Below the pieces are notes generated by a model, which did not search any database, was not told where the DNA came from, and was given only the letters and a program-made list of their open reading frames with translations. A DNA stretch of 64,000 bases from Leptodontidium sp. MPI-SDFR-AT-0119. Taxonomy: Eukaryota > Ascomycota > Leotiomycetes > Helotiales > Leptodontidiaceae. Shown piece by piece: positions 51,213 through 61,990 of this stretch. Both the position numbers and the translations under genes were made by a program. The stretch covers positions 3,162,001 to 3,226,000 of the forward strand of contig JAHLEZ010000005.1 of the NCBI GenBank assembly GCA_020726505.1. The letters are read 5' to 3'. Numbering within the stretch: the first letter of the stretch is position 1; each line of letters starts with the position of its first letter.

Positions 51213-51804
51213 CCATGCTCTCTGCAGTATGCCCCCTGGGAAAGGAACAAATGCGTATTACTATTCCACGCTTCAGTTCAACCCCGCCAACCTCTTCCAT
51301 TTCGAATCTTTTTTTCCCTGGTGCCTTTTGTAAGGACGGGATCGAACGATCACTGGCAACAATTGGAGGAGCGATTGGTTATGAGAACACTCAATGGAAT
51401 TCTGGTGGTTTTTTCCTCCTCGTATTGCGCAGCAATGGGACAGCGGCGTTTTTGCTTTCGATTGGGTCTGGCGCAGCATGGCAGGTTAGTGTAGTAGAAA
51501 GACTTCTACGTTTCGGGTATGTTCTACAGCGGGAGTTGGGAAACCTGCTGGCTCAGCTGATATTTTTGAATTACTTTAGTAATCCATGCATTGAATTCCA
51601 GTCCTCACATTAAACAGGCCGCCACGTGTCGCCAAAATCTTACTGTCTAGTTGCAGACAAGTATTTGCATTGTGCTACAGTAGTTTCTTGCATTTGCTAC
51701 AAACGTCAAACCAAATCGTTCGATATGATTAGCCCTGCTTATATCGTATATCACAACTTCATACTGCCAAAAGTTAGATCTTTTCTCTTGTACCAGAATT
51801 CCAC
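51213..51804. other. Short intergenic stretch, no gene seen
   Basis: Holds the 3' side of the aldehyde dehydrogenase gene. Open frames on the plus strand here overlap each other and show no domain. Confidence 0.45.
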
Positions 51805-53504
51805 TCACTTTATTAGGACAGTTTTAGTCCGCATGTAGGATTGCAGTCCATATTTGCCCAGTTCCTTTCCGTTTCCGCTCTCCTTGAAGCCACCAAATGG
51901 CACTTGCTGGTTCGGGAAGTGAGGGGCATTTATGGAGACATTACCCGAATCAATTTTTGCTGACACTCGGAGGGCACGAGTGATGTCTGAGGTGTAAACG
52001 GAGGCTACCAGGCGGAGTTAGCATCCCTCGTACTTTTTCATCGAATCTGACCATACCTGAGAGGCCAGTCACAGTATCATTCGCTAGCTCGATCGCTTCC
52101 TCCTCAGTCTTGAAAGTCACAATGTTCAAAACAGGTCCGAAAATTTCTTCATTGAAGACCTTCCCCTTTCTGTCTGGGTTGACGAACAGAGTTGGCTCGA
52201 TGAAGAAACCCTTGTCGCCCTTTCGGTTGCCACCCACAACAGGTGCGCTGAATTCCTTGCCAAGGTCAATGTACGACATGACACGGTTGAACTGGGCCTC
52301 ATCGGCTACGGGGCCGTGCATTGTGGTTCCAGTTCTCGGGTCTGCCCCCAAGGTAGATGAAATTGTGGTGAAGCGTTCCTTGACAGCCTCGATGAACGCT
52401 GGGGCAATTGATTCTTCGACGAACAGACGAGATCCAGCAACACAAACTTGCCCAGAGTTCAACAAGAATCCATCAGCAGTCCTACGAGACGTCAGAGAAG
52501 CCAAAGGTATTGCAGCACAAGACTTACGAGCCAACGGCATTGGGAATGTTTGCGTCCGCAAACACTAAAGCAGGCGACTTCCCTCCCAGCTCCAAAGTAC
52601 AGGACTTCATGTTGCTCTCCAATGCCAACTTCTGGACAATCTTTCCCGTGAAGGTTGATCCGGTAAAGCTGATCTTTGAGATATTCATGTGGGAAGCGAG
52701 TAGCCCACCAGTTTTCCCTCCTCCGCTGATAAACTGGATGACTCCTGGGGGGAAGCCGGCCTCAATGACCAGATTGCCCAGAACGAGAGCGCTCAAAGGA
52801 GATTTCTCCGAGGATTTGAAGATATACTGAGGGAGTGTCAGAATTGGTCTGGCGTTCAGTGAAATAGTAGTCTTACTGTATTGCCCGCAGCAACGGCCGG
52901 AGCAATTTTCCAGCCAACATACAGTATTGGGGCGTTCCATGGTGCGATGCCGGCACAGACGCCAAGTGGTTCATGTCTGACGATCTTATACGTTCCATCG
53001 TCAGCACCAAACGACTCCCCTTCAATTTTGTCTGCCCATCCGGCGTAGTCTTTCACAAGTCAGCACGGATTTTCTTCCCTCGGATTGACACATACATCTG
53101 AATGCTGCTGCAGCCGCTGGAATCAAGAACCCTGCCCCAATAGCAGTTGGAGCGCCCATGGTGATTGAATCTAGCTCCGCGAGCTTTGCGGCGTTCGCGT
53201 CAATCAGGTCAGCGAACTTAAGCATGCATTTAGCACGTTGTGAGCCAGTGTATGTGCTCCATGGCCCAGACTTGAATGCCGCCTGAGCAGCAGACACGGC
53301 GAGATCGACATCCTCCTCACCGGCTACTTCTACAGCCGCGTCGATTTTAGAGCCATCGAAAGGGTTGGTGAGGGAGAGAGTCTCGGAAGATTTGGCAGAA
53401 ACGTACTGCCGTTGTTAGCTTTGGGCAGTAGAGAAAAAGGATACATAAACGATACTCACTTCGTTATTGATGAAGAGTCTGGTTTCGTAAGTTGCGGATG
53501 CCAT
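51805..53504 (-). CDS. Aldehyde dehydrogenase (NAD(P)+-dependent)
   Basis: Oxidises aldehydes to acids with NAD(P)+. Six exons (53460-53504, 53096-53405, 52877-53049, 52528-52826, 52057-52481, 51805-52004) join in frame to 483 residues, close to the family's usual 480-500. The N-terminus MASATYETRLFINNE-YVSAKS is standard for cytosolic fungal enzymes; no targeting signal is visible. Key parts are present: PWNAP with Asn157, the cofactor loop FTGSTFTGK, ELGGKSP with catalytic base Glu255, and GQVCVAGSR with nucleophile Cys289. The PFGGFKESGNGKELGKYGL end is also typical. Introns are 46-54 nt. The two short exons and the split TCA G/CC codon hide the tail from a simple open-frame scan. Substrate is not predictable; nothing nearby suggests a biosynthetic cluster. 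Confidence 0.92.
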
Positions 53505-55136
53505 GTTGAATATTGTTGACTGATCAGTTGAGTAGGGAAAGAATTTTGGGGACATAAATCGAGAAATAGGAAGAGACAAAAGTCACTGTGTATGCTGCAT
53601 TTAACAACCCTCTACTCAAGAGGGTTACCTCGGCGCCATTATGTTCTTGCCTTAGCTCGTTGCGAGTTTTGGCGAAACTGAAGGCTGGCAGCTCCACTAG
53701 CATACATCTCCAGGTCCAGGACGGAATATCACCGCAGGCGAGATGATCTATTCTCCAAAACCTTGGCACAGCTTACACCTCGATGCGAATAACCATCGTA
53801 CATGATTGGATGGACCATCACACAAGGGACAACTCAAATCAGCAAAAACCCCGCAGAATAGTCTCTCGTGAAGCAATATCTGATCCTGTCTGACTGTATT
53901 GATACGGTCTCCTCTATGCTGGTACTAGGGCTGCCATCTCGCTTACGGGTATGCATCAGATTCCCGGCATAATACCCGGCCTTTCACCACCACACTTCGG
54001 ATCCAATCAAAGTGTCCATTCGCGCTGCTTACTGCCTAAGGTGGCATTAACACCGCGCTGGCCGCGGGTCAGAAGTTCTATATCTCGGGATCCAGAGGGC
54101 GACGGTTGAAACTTGCCGCATTTGGTTGCAGGTTGAGTAGGTTGGTACTTAGTAATCCTCCCGCCTGTACTGTAGTTCCGGGGAATATTAATCTAAGCAA
54201 GTAATCGTTCCGGTCGACACCGGAACGCTCGATTTGCCATCATCTTACTTCCTACCTGAAATGGCCTGTTACTGGGAGGCGACTTGATTTTGGTTACGTC
54301 GACTACGTGCTCCAGATGTGATCTTGGAGATACGGCGAACCTTTCGGCGTTAACGGTATCTAGTAAAGACTTTTTTATAGGCTGCTTTACGGTGGTAAAG
54401 TTACTTCCCCTGACGATTGCCATATTCAACATACCAAGTTCGATTCACATACGCCCCTCTATTTTCAAAGCAGCTTGAAACCCGCCGCTTTCGGGTTCAA
54501 GTAATAAGTTTATATTCTTCACCATAACGTTGGGGTCTGGGGGTTCGACTGCAAGATACCGGCCTTGCTAGGTCTAGTTCGACGACTCGCGAACATTGTT
54601 TTAACTTCACAAGGATGAGCTTCCTAACGCCTTGTAGGATCTTTCGGACTTTGGAGTTTTGAGCTTGCAAGGCGTCGGGGTTTAGAGGATCCGGGGCACT
54701 TGGCATCGTGAGCATCACCGATGCTGGGTCTGCTGGCTGTGTGTGCTTTGGGACGTTCCGAACCCGAATATTACGACATCTTATAGTCTTCAGTACGGGA
54801 CAATTCCGTCAATGCTGAACCTGTTCATGATCATGGAGTTGTTGTTCTGCTTATTGTTCATGTGCTGACTTGGCCAAGCAAATAGAATATGTCTTCCTAG
54901 GCATCGTTTTGGTTGCATATTCCATTTTTACCGGTTACCCAATCCGGCATGCTCAGTTGCAGTCTCAACTCGGACTAGCCGATGCCAGAGGTTTTGGGCA
55001 AACAATACGAGTACATTAGTTCGCATACGCTTGAAGTACATTTCAAAAGGCATAATTCATCATTACATTCTCCATTACCATCCCGGAAGCCAAGTCAAGC
55101 CCTCTTAACCGAACTCCAAATATTCAAACATCAACA
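53505..55136. other. Intergenic region with a perfect palindrome
   Basis: No supportable gene. Two minus-strand frames (54193-54432 and 54497-54718) look somewhat protein-like but lack any recognised domain. A 22-bp palindrome lies at 54206-54227. The first 200 bases belong to the aldehyde dehydrogenase promoter. Confidence 0.45.
54206..54227. repeat. Inverted repeat, 9-bp arms with 4-bp centre
   Basis: cgttccggt and accggaacg are perfect reverse complements around cgac. The arms are CGG/CCG-rich, as are many binding sites of fungal Zn2Cys6 regulators, but no nearby gene is clearly under its control. Confidence 0.5.
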
Positions 55137-56219
55137 TCACAGCACCAGAAGCAGGCCCAAAATGACAGCCAACGAACTCAAAAGTATAGCCTTCACCATG
55201 CTATCGAGAGGAGATCTCCCGAGGTCACTTGACGAGTTCGCTGTCGTGGTCGGAACCAGCGTGATCGTCGTCGGCTGAGGAGCTGCTGCTGAACTTCCCG
55301 GAACTCTTGTGATCGAAGGCGCATTGCTCGAGCTGGTACTTTTCGCAGTGAGCCCAAATATCGGGGCATCTGTATTGAACAATGGTTTGCCGGTATTGGC
55401 CGCCCCTCCTCCCCCTCCCCCTCCTCCAGAATTGATAACATCGCCAACGGCTGTGCAGAAGTTCTCGAGGCCTGAGAGAAGTGAATAGTCTGTGGGTGAA
55501 GCGGTTTTGGCGAATTCTGCACATGTTGACAGTGGACTGTCGAACCCGTTGGGCTTCCATGCCGTGCTACTGTAGCAGAGACATGTCGCCATTTGACCTG
55601 GCAATAGGGTCGCAAATCCTGGGGTGGCCGACGCGCAGAAGCTCAAAGCTGAGCCTACAAATGCGCATTCTGAGTTGCTAAGGATCCCGGCATCGCTACT
55701 TGATGGCGAGGGCGTGATAGCTGGAGGCGGTTGAGTAGGTGTTGGTGTTGGAGGGGTGGTCACGACCACAGGTGGAGGAGGAGTTGTAGACGTGCTTTTC
55801 GGAGTCACTGGCTGTGGAGCTGGGACTGGAATGGGAGTAGTCGATCCACCGCTCGGTGCTGAGCTGAGGATATCTCCAATACTGGTACAGAACCCATCAT
55901 AGGTGGCGATCCCAGGATAATCCGCGGGGTCTGCTGTTTGTGCCCAAGACGCGCATGTCTCGATTGCACCATCGAACAGTTGAGGAGCCCAAGCTGTGTC
56001 GCTATAGCATAGACATGGTGCCTTGCTAACTGGAGCCAGAGTGAGGAACCCTGGGCTCAAAATTTGGCAGGCGCTCAGAAGGAGGTCTGCATATGTGCAC
56101 TCGAGTGGAAGCTGAGCTGCTTGGCGACGTTCAAGGGCGGCATGATGGTCTTGAAACCCTGCATCGACACTGGCGATTAACAAACAGACTAGATACAACC
56201 TGATCGACATCTTCGCCAT
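55137..56219 (-). CDS. Secreted, probably GPI-anchored protein with duplicated six-Cys domain
   Basis: Single exon, 360 residues from the ATG at 56219. MAKMSIRLYLVCLLIASVDAG is a clear signal peptide. Two copies of a ~75-residue domain follow. Each has six cysteines in the same order and spacing, with the CLCY pair in the middle (PCLCYSDTAW and TCLCYSSTAW) and an FCT-[SA]-[IV]-GD end. A Pro/Thr/Ser-rich linker joins the copies. The tail has a Gly run, a Ser/Thr-rich stretch and a final hydrophobic helix (AILLSSLAVILGLLLVL) after NSSSDLG, fitting GPI attachment. It is therefore a cell-surface or wall protein. The pattern is not CFEM, which has eight cysteines, and I cannot name the family. An in-frame ATG at 56540 would bury the signal peptide, so I did not use it. 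Confidence 0.75.
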   Translation of the reverse strand: MAKMSIRLYLVCLLIASVDAGFQDHHAALERRQAAQLPLECTYADLLLSACQILSPGFLTLAPVSKAPCLCYSDTAWAPQLFDGAIETCASWAQTADPADYPGIATYDGFCTSIGDILSSAPSGGSTTPIPVPAPQPVTPKSTSTTPPPPVVVTTPPTPTPTQPPPAITPSPSSSDAGILSNSECAFVGSALSFCASATPGFATLLPGQMATCLCYSSTAWKPNGFDSPLSTCAEFAKTASPTDYSLLSGLENFCTAVGDVINSGGGGGGGGAANTGKPLFNTDAPIFGLTAKSTSSSNAPSITRVPGSSAAAPQPTTITLVPTTTANSSSDLGRSPLDSMVKAILLSSLAVILGLLLVL

Positions 56220-57129
56220 GTTGGATCTCTCTCCCAAGTTCCGTGACGTTGCAACTGGTGCACGCCAGAGAAAAGAGAAGGAAAGAAGATCTGAAGGACA
56301 TATTGAGGAGCACTGGAGAGCCTCACTAGCTGGACGGGGAGCCTTGTCAATTGAAGCAATCAGTGGCTCAATGCCAAGGCAATTCCAATAGAAGGAAGCT
56401 ATCCCGTCATAAGAAGCTGGTCTCCAACTGGTTGCAGCATTGCGGGATATCCACGCCAAGATCTCAAAACAGTTGCGAGAAAGCCTCTTCTGCTTTTCCT
56501 CTAAATCCATTCGTTGGGCGAAGTGCATACATCCCGCCATTGGGAAGCTGGGGTGGGAGCTCTGCTGATGGTGGCAGTTTGCGGGTTAGTTTTCAGCCTT
56601 GCCGCTGGGAGAGTGTTCTGTTTGGTTACAGCTTGCATGACCTGAGTTCAGCTCGAACTTTCCGAGTCACGATGACACACATGATCGCACAACCCCCAAG
56701 CCACGGAAGTGACATTCAAATCTGTGATCGCTTTCAAAAAGCAATAGGGAGATAAGGTAGCATCGAAGTCTTGAAAATGCAAACACACAACTGTTGGACG
56801 AAGAGATGCAGCCTCAAGCGTGGTTGGCTACCTGTGAAGACACCCAAAATCAAGAGTACAGAGAGACGGTGTGATTAATGACGGGGAAAACCAGACAAAA
56901 CGATGCACAAAATTTGTATTGTTCAAAGTCTCATTCAATTATTGGTATGCTGGGGGACAAGAGCGCTGAACCCCCGCCTTTCCCATCCAACTTGACATGG
57001 TCAAATCCACTCGGCGTAGTCTTTCCTTTTATCTTCATATATCTCTCTCAGGCTCTCGTTTTCACAAGCTAAAGGTTCACCAGAAGCCAGCCCCTCAGCA
57101 TCAGCCGCTAAATTCATACCCAACAACCC
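56220..57129. other. Intergenic, no gene seen
   Basis: Promoter side of the Cys-rich protein gene and 3' side of the GNAT gene. A plus-strand frame at 56351-56755 has no domain and is antisense to the 5' leader. Confidence 0.45.
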
Positions 57130-57780
57130 TCATTTGAGAGGCCAGTTACACACCATGCACCAAGTCTTCACTTTGTCTGGGCCGGATTCAACCACTTTCA
57201 CAACCTTGAATCCAAAATATGAGTAAACGTCCCTAGCCCTTTCATTTCCAGCTATACACCACAGTGGAACCTTGTCATTTTTGGCCCTCTCAACATACGG
57301 CTCAAGGATCGCCCTAACCGCACCCTTACTCGTCCTCGACGGATCTCTTGCCATCAAACTCAGCTGCCAGCACTTCTGCTCTCCTAAAGATTCCGTTCTC
57401 GCCGCTTCAATGTCCCGAACGAATTCAGCATATATCGGTCTCTTCATTGCCAATTCCGCAAGTTCTTCGACAGAGTGATTTGGATGCACTGCTCCGGGCG
57501 GTTCCCAGCAGGCTACAGCAGCGAAACTGTCAGCTTCAACGATTTGGGAGCCGAGTCGGACTTTTGTTTCGATGCGAAAGAGGGTAGTTTCGTAGAGATC
57601 TTCGACTTTTACTGGGGATGAAGGGCCGACTCTCTCACTTTGGAAGACTGAATTCAGCGAGTCTGAGAAGCTTGCCCGAGAACTGATGTCTGCGAGTTTA
57701 TGCCGGTATTCAGGTGCGTTTGAACTTGTTATTTGTGGCTTCGATGACAGTTGAGATTCATCTCGAGGTGCTGCCTCCAT
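57130..57780 (-). CDS. GNAT-like N-acetyltransferase
   Basis: Single exon of 216 residues. The C-terminal half shows the GNAT arrangement: WQLSLMARDPSRTSKGAVRA (the V/I-x-P-x-x-Q/R-x-x-G-x-A/G acetyl-CoA loop in a degenerate form), AILEPYVERAKNDKVPLWC and GNERARDVYSYFGFKVVKVV, the final beta-strand and helix of the fold. The N-terminal half (LFRIETKVRLGSQIVEADSF, AVACWEPPG) fits fungal GNAT proteins that acetylate small molecules or peptides. No targeting signal is seen. The substrate is unknown. The glycine of the loop is preserved but the upstream motif is weak, so activity is likely rather than certain. Confidence 0.7.
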   Translation of the reverse strand: MEAAPRDESQLSSKPQITSSNAPEYRHKLADISSRASFSDSLNSVFQSERVGPSSPVKVEDLYETTLFRIETKVRLGSQIVEADSFAAVACWEPPGAVHPNHSVEELAELAMKRPIYAEFVRDIEAARTESLGEQKCWQLSLMARDPSRTSKGAVRAILEPYVERAKNDKVPLWCIAGNERARDVYSYFGFKVVKVVESGPDKVKTWCMVCNWPLK

Positions 57781-59733
57781 CTTGAGTTGAGTCGTCGTGG
57801 TCCGAGAAAGTTGTGTTGGATGGAGGCCAGCTGCGGATTTGTGGGCTGCTTGATGCAGAATGAATTCAAATAGCTTGTGGAGAAATAGTTATCGACGTGG
57901 AGATGTCAGTTATATTAATAAAATACACTCCAAAGTGGCGGTGAAAGATAGATGTCCTTGACCTCTTACAAGAAATCGACTTCGAGTAACTGTGGACAGA
58001 AAAGTGACTCATCCACAACCGTAATATCCCACTTTTGAATAGAAGCAAATTATAAGAATCTGAAAGAACGACTCGCCTTCCATTCACCAAAATGCTTACT
58101 ATCCCCAGAAAGATATACGCCGATGTCTTTGCTTGAGTCCCCTCCTAGTCCCTTGGCCAGTGTTCAAAATATCAATCATTGTTACGTGCATGCCTTCGTG
58201 AACTTTCTCCAGCTAATTTTTTGACGGTCCATTCAGTTGAGCTCCACTGATACCGACTTATGTTGATAGTCTAATCCGGGGGTATCTTTGGTCTCTTCAT
58301 CTCAGAACTCATTGGCAGCCACTGTTGAAGGTTGGCTGGATGGCGAGGCGAACCTGATTCTCGGCTCTTTGAGAGCATCGAAACCATTCACTTGCGCGAA
58401 AGCCTTCCTTTCCTATGGAGAACACAGCCTTGATTTATGATGCTCCAAAAACGAGCTTGTTAGATTGATCGTCTTCGCTGCTGGCACACTTAACGTGGAG
58501 AACATTCTAAATGAATGCAACTGAATAAATTCAAGTCATGTTGTGGCACTAACTTCATCTGGCGAGAGAATGTTCAAAGAAGTCCGATTCAAAATTGAAG
58601 TTCTCTAAGAATCGCTAAGCCTCTGGGCCTAGTTAGAACCCCCTCTATTATCTAATTCCATTTACAAATCTAAATGAGGCTGGCTCTCGCTCCTCAAAAT
58701 CCTTGTCTGATTTTGGGAAATATTGCCCGCGCACACATCTTCAACGTCTCATGTGCCGGCATCTACCATCATGAATATGATTCCAATAGGTTCATTCATC
58801 TACCGGTAATTATACAGGAGTTTAGTATGCTGCTCCTTGGCAAACATGTCACTTCAATCAAGCTTGGACCCACGAAATGAGTTCAGAGTCCATAAAGGGC
58901 ATGTAACATGAGCTGTGGTATTCGCCATAACATCCCTATGTAGGGCACTTTAAGCTAAAATAGTCGCATACTCCTTATCAAGAAATTTGGGAGTAACTCA
59001 TCTCTCTCCTCGCTTGAATTGCTGCGCTCTGCCTCGCAGCTGCCCATGGTGGTCAGAAAATACAATTATTCTTGATAGTTGTTTGTTGTAACGAGATGCA
59101 AATTTTTCCGATCATACCTAACAACAGATCTAAATAAGCAGTCTATTACAACCCGGTGGTGTTTTGTTGATTTTGCCTCCACCCATCAGGGGCAGCTTAA
59201 ACGAACATCACTATCGTAGCGAGCCTCGGCATTCCGTTCTAGTCCCAACCAACTCAGATCCAATGCCATATCTTCCCATCTCAACCTCAGACCCGCATGT
59301 AATCGCATTGTCCCAATCACGGATATTTTGGTCTCCCCAACTTTTGTCCGTTTTGGCAACATCCTCCGTGGAGAGCCTCCCAAGTAGACAATTTATGCGA
59401 ACCTCCCTAAACGTGCATGAAATGCTGGAGATTTCATTGGCCTGTGCCGCAATGGGGATTTACCACTCGCGGCTAAAACGATCCGAAGTGGAAGAAATCG
59501 CATGCGATACGACATAGCGGAGATTTGTCCAATTTCAATCTTGGCGCAATAATTATCATGTCCTGAGCGGCTTGTCTTCTTTGCTTGTTTCTGATTTTCG
59601 AAGCTTGTTCCTCCTTCGAGGGTCATTCTGGCCCAAGCATCGAAGGTCTCAACCACAGCTCCACCGACGTCAACGGCCCTGGACTGACCTGTGCATTTCG
59701 CCCTCGACGGACTCAACAGCCAGAGAACAAATC
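57781..59733. other. Intergenic, no gene seen
   Basis: About 1.95 kb with short chance frames only. The last part holds the leader of the MARVEL-like gene. Its frame is open upstream to 59572, but that extension is polar and Arg-rich and lacks a domain. Confidence 0.45.
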
Positions 59734-60367
59734 ATGGCGGCCTCACGAGCACATCTAATAGCCCTCCCACCGGGCTTCATCACTGTCCATATTCTACAGG
59801 CCCTATTCGCATTCATTATCATTCCTCTCGACATCCTCATGATCGTTGAGAACATGTATGTGAACTTCGCGCAATATATCGTGCTGGTAACCGTAAGATA
59901 CAGTTCCACGACAACCATCCAAGCCATTCACTAACAAACTCAAGGCCATCATCACTCTCATAGCAATGGCCTACATCATCGCCGCGACTTATATCACTCC
60001 AAAGATCTACAACTACTGGGCCATTCTCGGCCTGGAACTCTTCTTTTTAGGTGCATGGGTGGATGGCTGTTTATTCTCCTTCGGTAGCAGCTTTTCGCCA
60101 AACGGTGGATGTATCTACTTGTGGAACGGCCCTGATCAATGGTACAAGGAACATTGTGAAGACCATACCAGTGATCCTACCTACCACGCCGCGTCGTACT
60201 CCTCGAAGGTTGTCATAGGTCTGGCAGGGAGTCTCATGATATTGTGGTTGACGTCTTTCATAACTGTTTGCGTCGGTATTTCGAGGCATAGGAAGGCTGG
60301 AGGTCATTGCGTGTATGGGAGCGAGGATGTTGTGACGAGGGTGAAAGGGTCTGGATCGCATGCATAG
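59734..60367 (+). CDS. Four-helix MARVEL-like membrane protein
   Basis: Two exons, 59734-59892 and 59945-60367, join at a codon boundary to 193 residues; the 52-nt intron has a GTAAGA donor and a CTAAC branch-like site. Four hydrophobic helices are visible: FITVHILQALFAFIIIPLDI, FAQYIVLVTAIITLIAMAYI, YWAILGLELFFLGAWVDGCL and VVIGLAGSLMILWLTSFI. Between helices 3 and 4 is a Cys-containing extracellular loop (GGCIYLWN...EHCEDH). This matches the small fungal MARVEL-type proteins thought to organise membrane domains. The short basic tail ends GSGSHA. The function is inferred only from topology. The start is the ATG nearest the first helix; an in-frame TTG extension to 59572 was rejected. Confidence 0.7.
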
Positions 60368-60905
60368 GAGGATACCTGGTATGAGGCTATGGAAAGATCA
60401 TGGTGGAGAGTGGAGGATGTGGTCGCGAACTATAGAACAAATGTCGCTTCTCCAAAGGCATCGCCTGCGTCCTTGGGGTCAGCACTGTTTGGTGATTCAC
60501 TGTGGCAAATTCCCAAGTAAGAGAGTATCATAACGCAAGAACCCCGCCCTGAACCTAATCGACTTATTTGAGTCGTGGGTTGTCAAAGAATTTTCCGTGA
60601 ATTATGCCATAGTGAGTTTGAAGTTGAAGGTGGCAACCGCCCCCCCCCCCCCCCGGTTCAATTCTTGCTCTATCGTTATGCCAACCTAAGAGCACTCGGC
60701 AACAACCTCTTCACCTTCCCAGACACAGATTTCTGATTGTGATATACTTCATGCTCGCGGTCGTCCTGCAGCGATGTCCATGCCCGACACTCATCCTTAG
60801 TAAAGGGCCATCAACAGCAACTTCGAGTAACAATTCGACTGAGGTAGTTGCTAGGCCTCTCAGCTCTCTGTTTTCCTGAGAGAGCCGTTTTAGCTCCACA
60901 TTCAT
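60368..60905. other. Intergenic stretch with a 16-base C homopolymer
   Basis: No gene. A run of C at about 60639-60654 is the longest homopolymer in the window and is a likely spot for length error in sequencing. Confidence 0.5.
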
Positions 60906-61911
60906 TTATGCACTCAAGTCCGGACAAGTCACTGTGACATATCCGTCGGCTGCATCACCATCACCCATCGACACTTTGCACTGGAGGTAAACTGAATTCT
61001 GCGACACCCAATTGGGCTTTCTATAATATCCAATTTTATGCGAGGCACCTGTCCGGAGCACGAGGGACTGGATGCATCTGCTCCGCTCATGAACGAAATC
61101 AAAAAGTGAGCGGGCTGCAGAGACAGTGAGATATGGTTTGAGAAGCGCATTGCTTTTGGAGCGGAATTCAAACCATAGTTGGATATTGCGGAGGCTGGGG
61201 AACCTGGCAATGATTTCGAGTGCGGTAAATGGCTAAGCGCTGCGATCCGTGTCCCGGTCGATATCCAAGGTAAGGTCCACGAGATGTGGGAGACCATCAC
61301 ACAAAGCGAGTAGAGTTACGTCAGGCACGAAAATTTCCACCAAATTGTAGTATCTTTCCACTCGATGTATCGTCAACTTCCTCAAAGTCGCTCCATGTAG
61401 GACGATAGAGGATGGGTTGCTAGAGACATTACGCCAGCTCGGAATGCTCAGACTCCAGCGTCGTAGGTAGTATTTCTAGAAAGGTGGCATTATCCCAATA
61501 CTCCGCCGTGAATTGAACTTCCTTGAGATTACCCAGTTTTGGAGCAACTTCAAGTGCCAGGCCAACAGGGATATCGTTCAGTCTGCGCAATCGGGTCCAG
61601 TCTAAGGTTCTAGCCCAATACTGTTCTTCCGTACCCTTTTTAGAGTAGTCTATGCAGTATATAGTGTTGGTACGCAAACCAAGGTCCGTTGTGTATTCTC
61701 GTCCCCATGAGTAGCAAAAAAAAAGCTCAGCCCCAAGTTCTTCTAAAGCCGAGGGTTTTTTCGCCATTTGAGAAGCCCAAGCCGCAGTACAGTGCACCGA
61801 GGTGAAGACCATCTCCCCTTCCATGAGGTGGTGTAAGAGGGGGTCCGACGTATATCTTGGGAATACGTGCCAGCCGCGGGCATGAAGAAGTACCCGCTTC
61901 AATTCTCTCAT
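60906..61911 (-). pseudogene. Relic of a leucine-rich, F-box-like fungal protein
   Basis: On the minus strand an open frame from about 61911 reads MRELKRVLLHARGWHVFPRY and later LGNLKEVQFTAEYWDNATFL, ending ELA. The +1 frame continues directly with IPSWRNVSSNPSSIVLHGAT, LRKLTIH and LPHLVDLTLDIDRD. It meets one in-frame TAG (61240s) and resumes with FTALEIIARFPSLRNIQLWF until TAA at 60906-60908. One indel and one stop would therefore explain the break. The spaced LxxLxxLxL strands resemble the leucine-rich halves of fungal F-box-type hypothetical proteins, but no F-box is visible. Family assignment is tentative. Confidence 0.5.
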
Positions 61912-61990
61912 GGAGTGTCGTATCACACTTCAAGCCTGATTTCATCCTGTCAAAGCCGCCAGGTTGGGGAGGAAGATAGAAAGGGAATTT

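Noticed and set aside
54530..54560. GGGGGTTCGACTGC considered as a tRNA T-arm
   Set aside because: No matching D-arm, anticodon arm or acceptor stem could be folded around it.
54193..54718. Two somewhat protein-like minus-strand frames, considered as a transposase relic
   Set aside because: No transposase or gag motif, no terminal repeats and no target duplication were found.
55193..55615. Other minus-strand frames inside the Cys-rich protein gene
   Set aside because: They overlap the signal-peptide/GPI-type frame, which alone shows the repeated cysteine pattern.
60639..60654. C homopolymer considered as a polypurine tract of another LTR element
   Set aside because: No LTR pair or pol remnant lies beside it on either strand.
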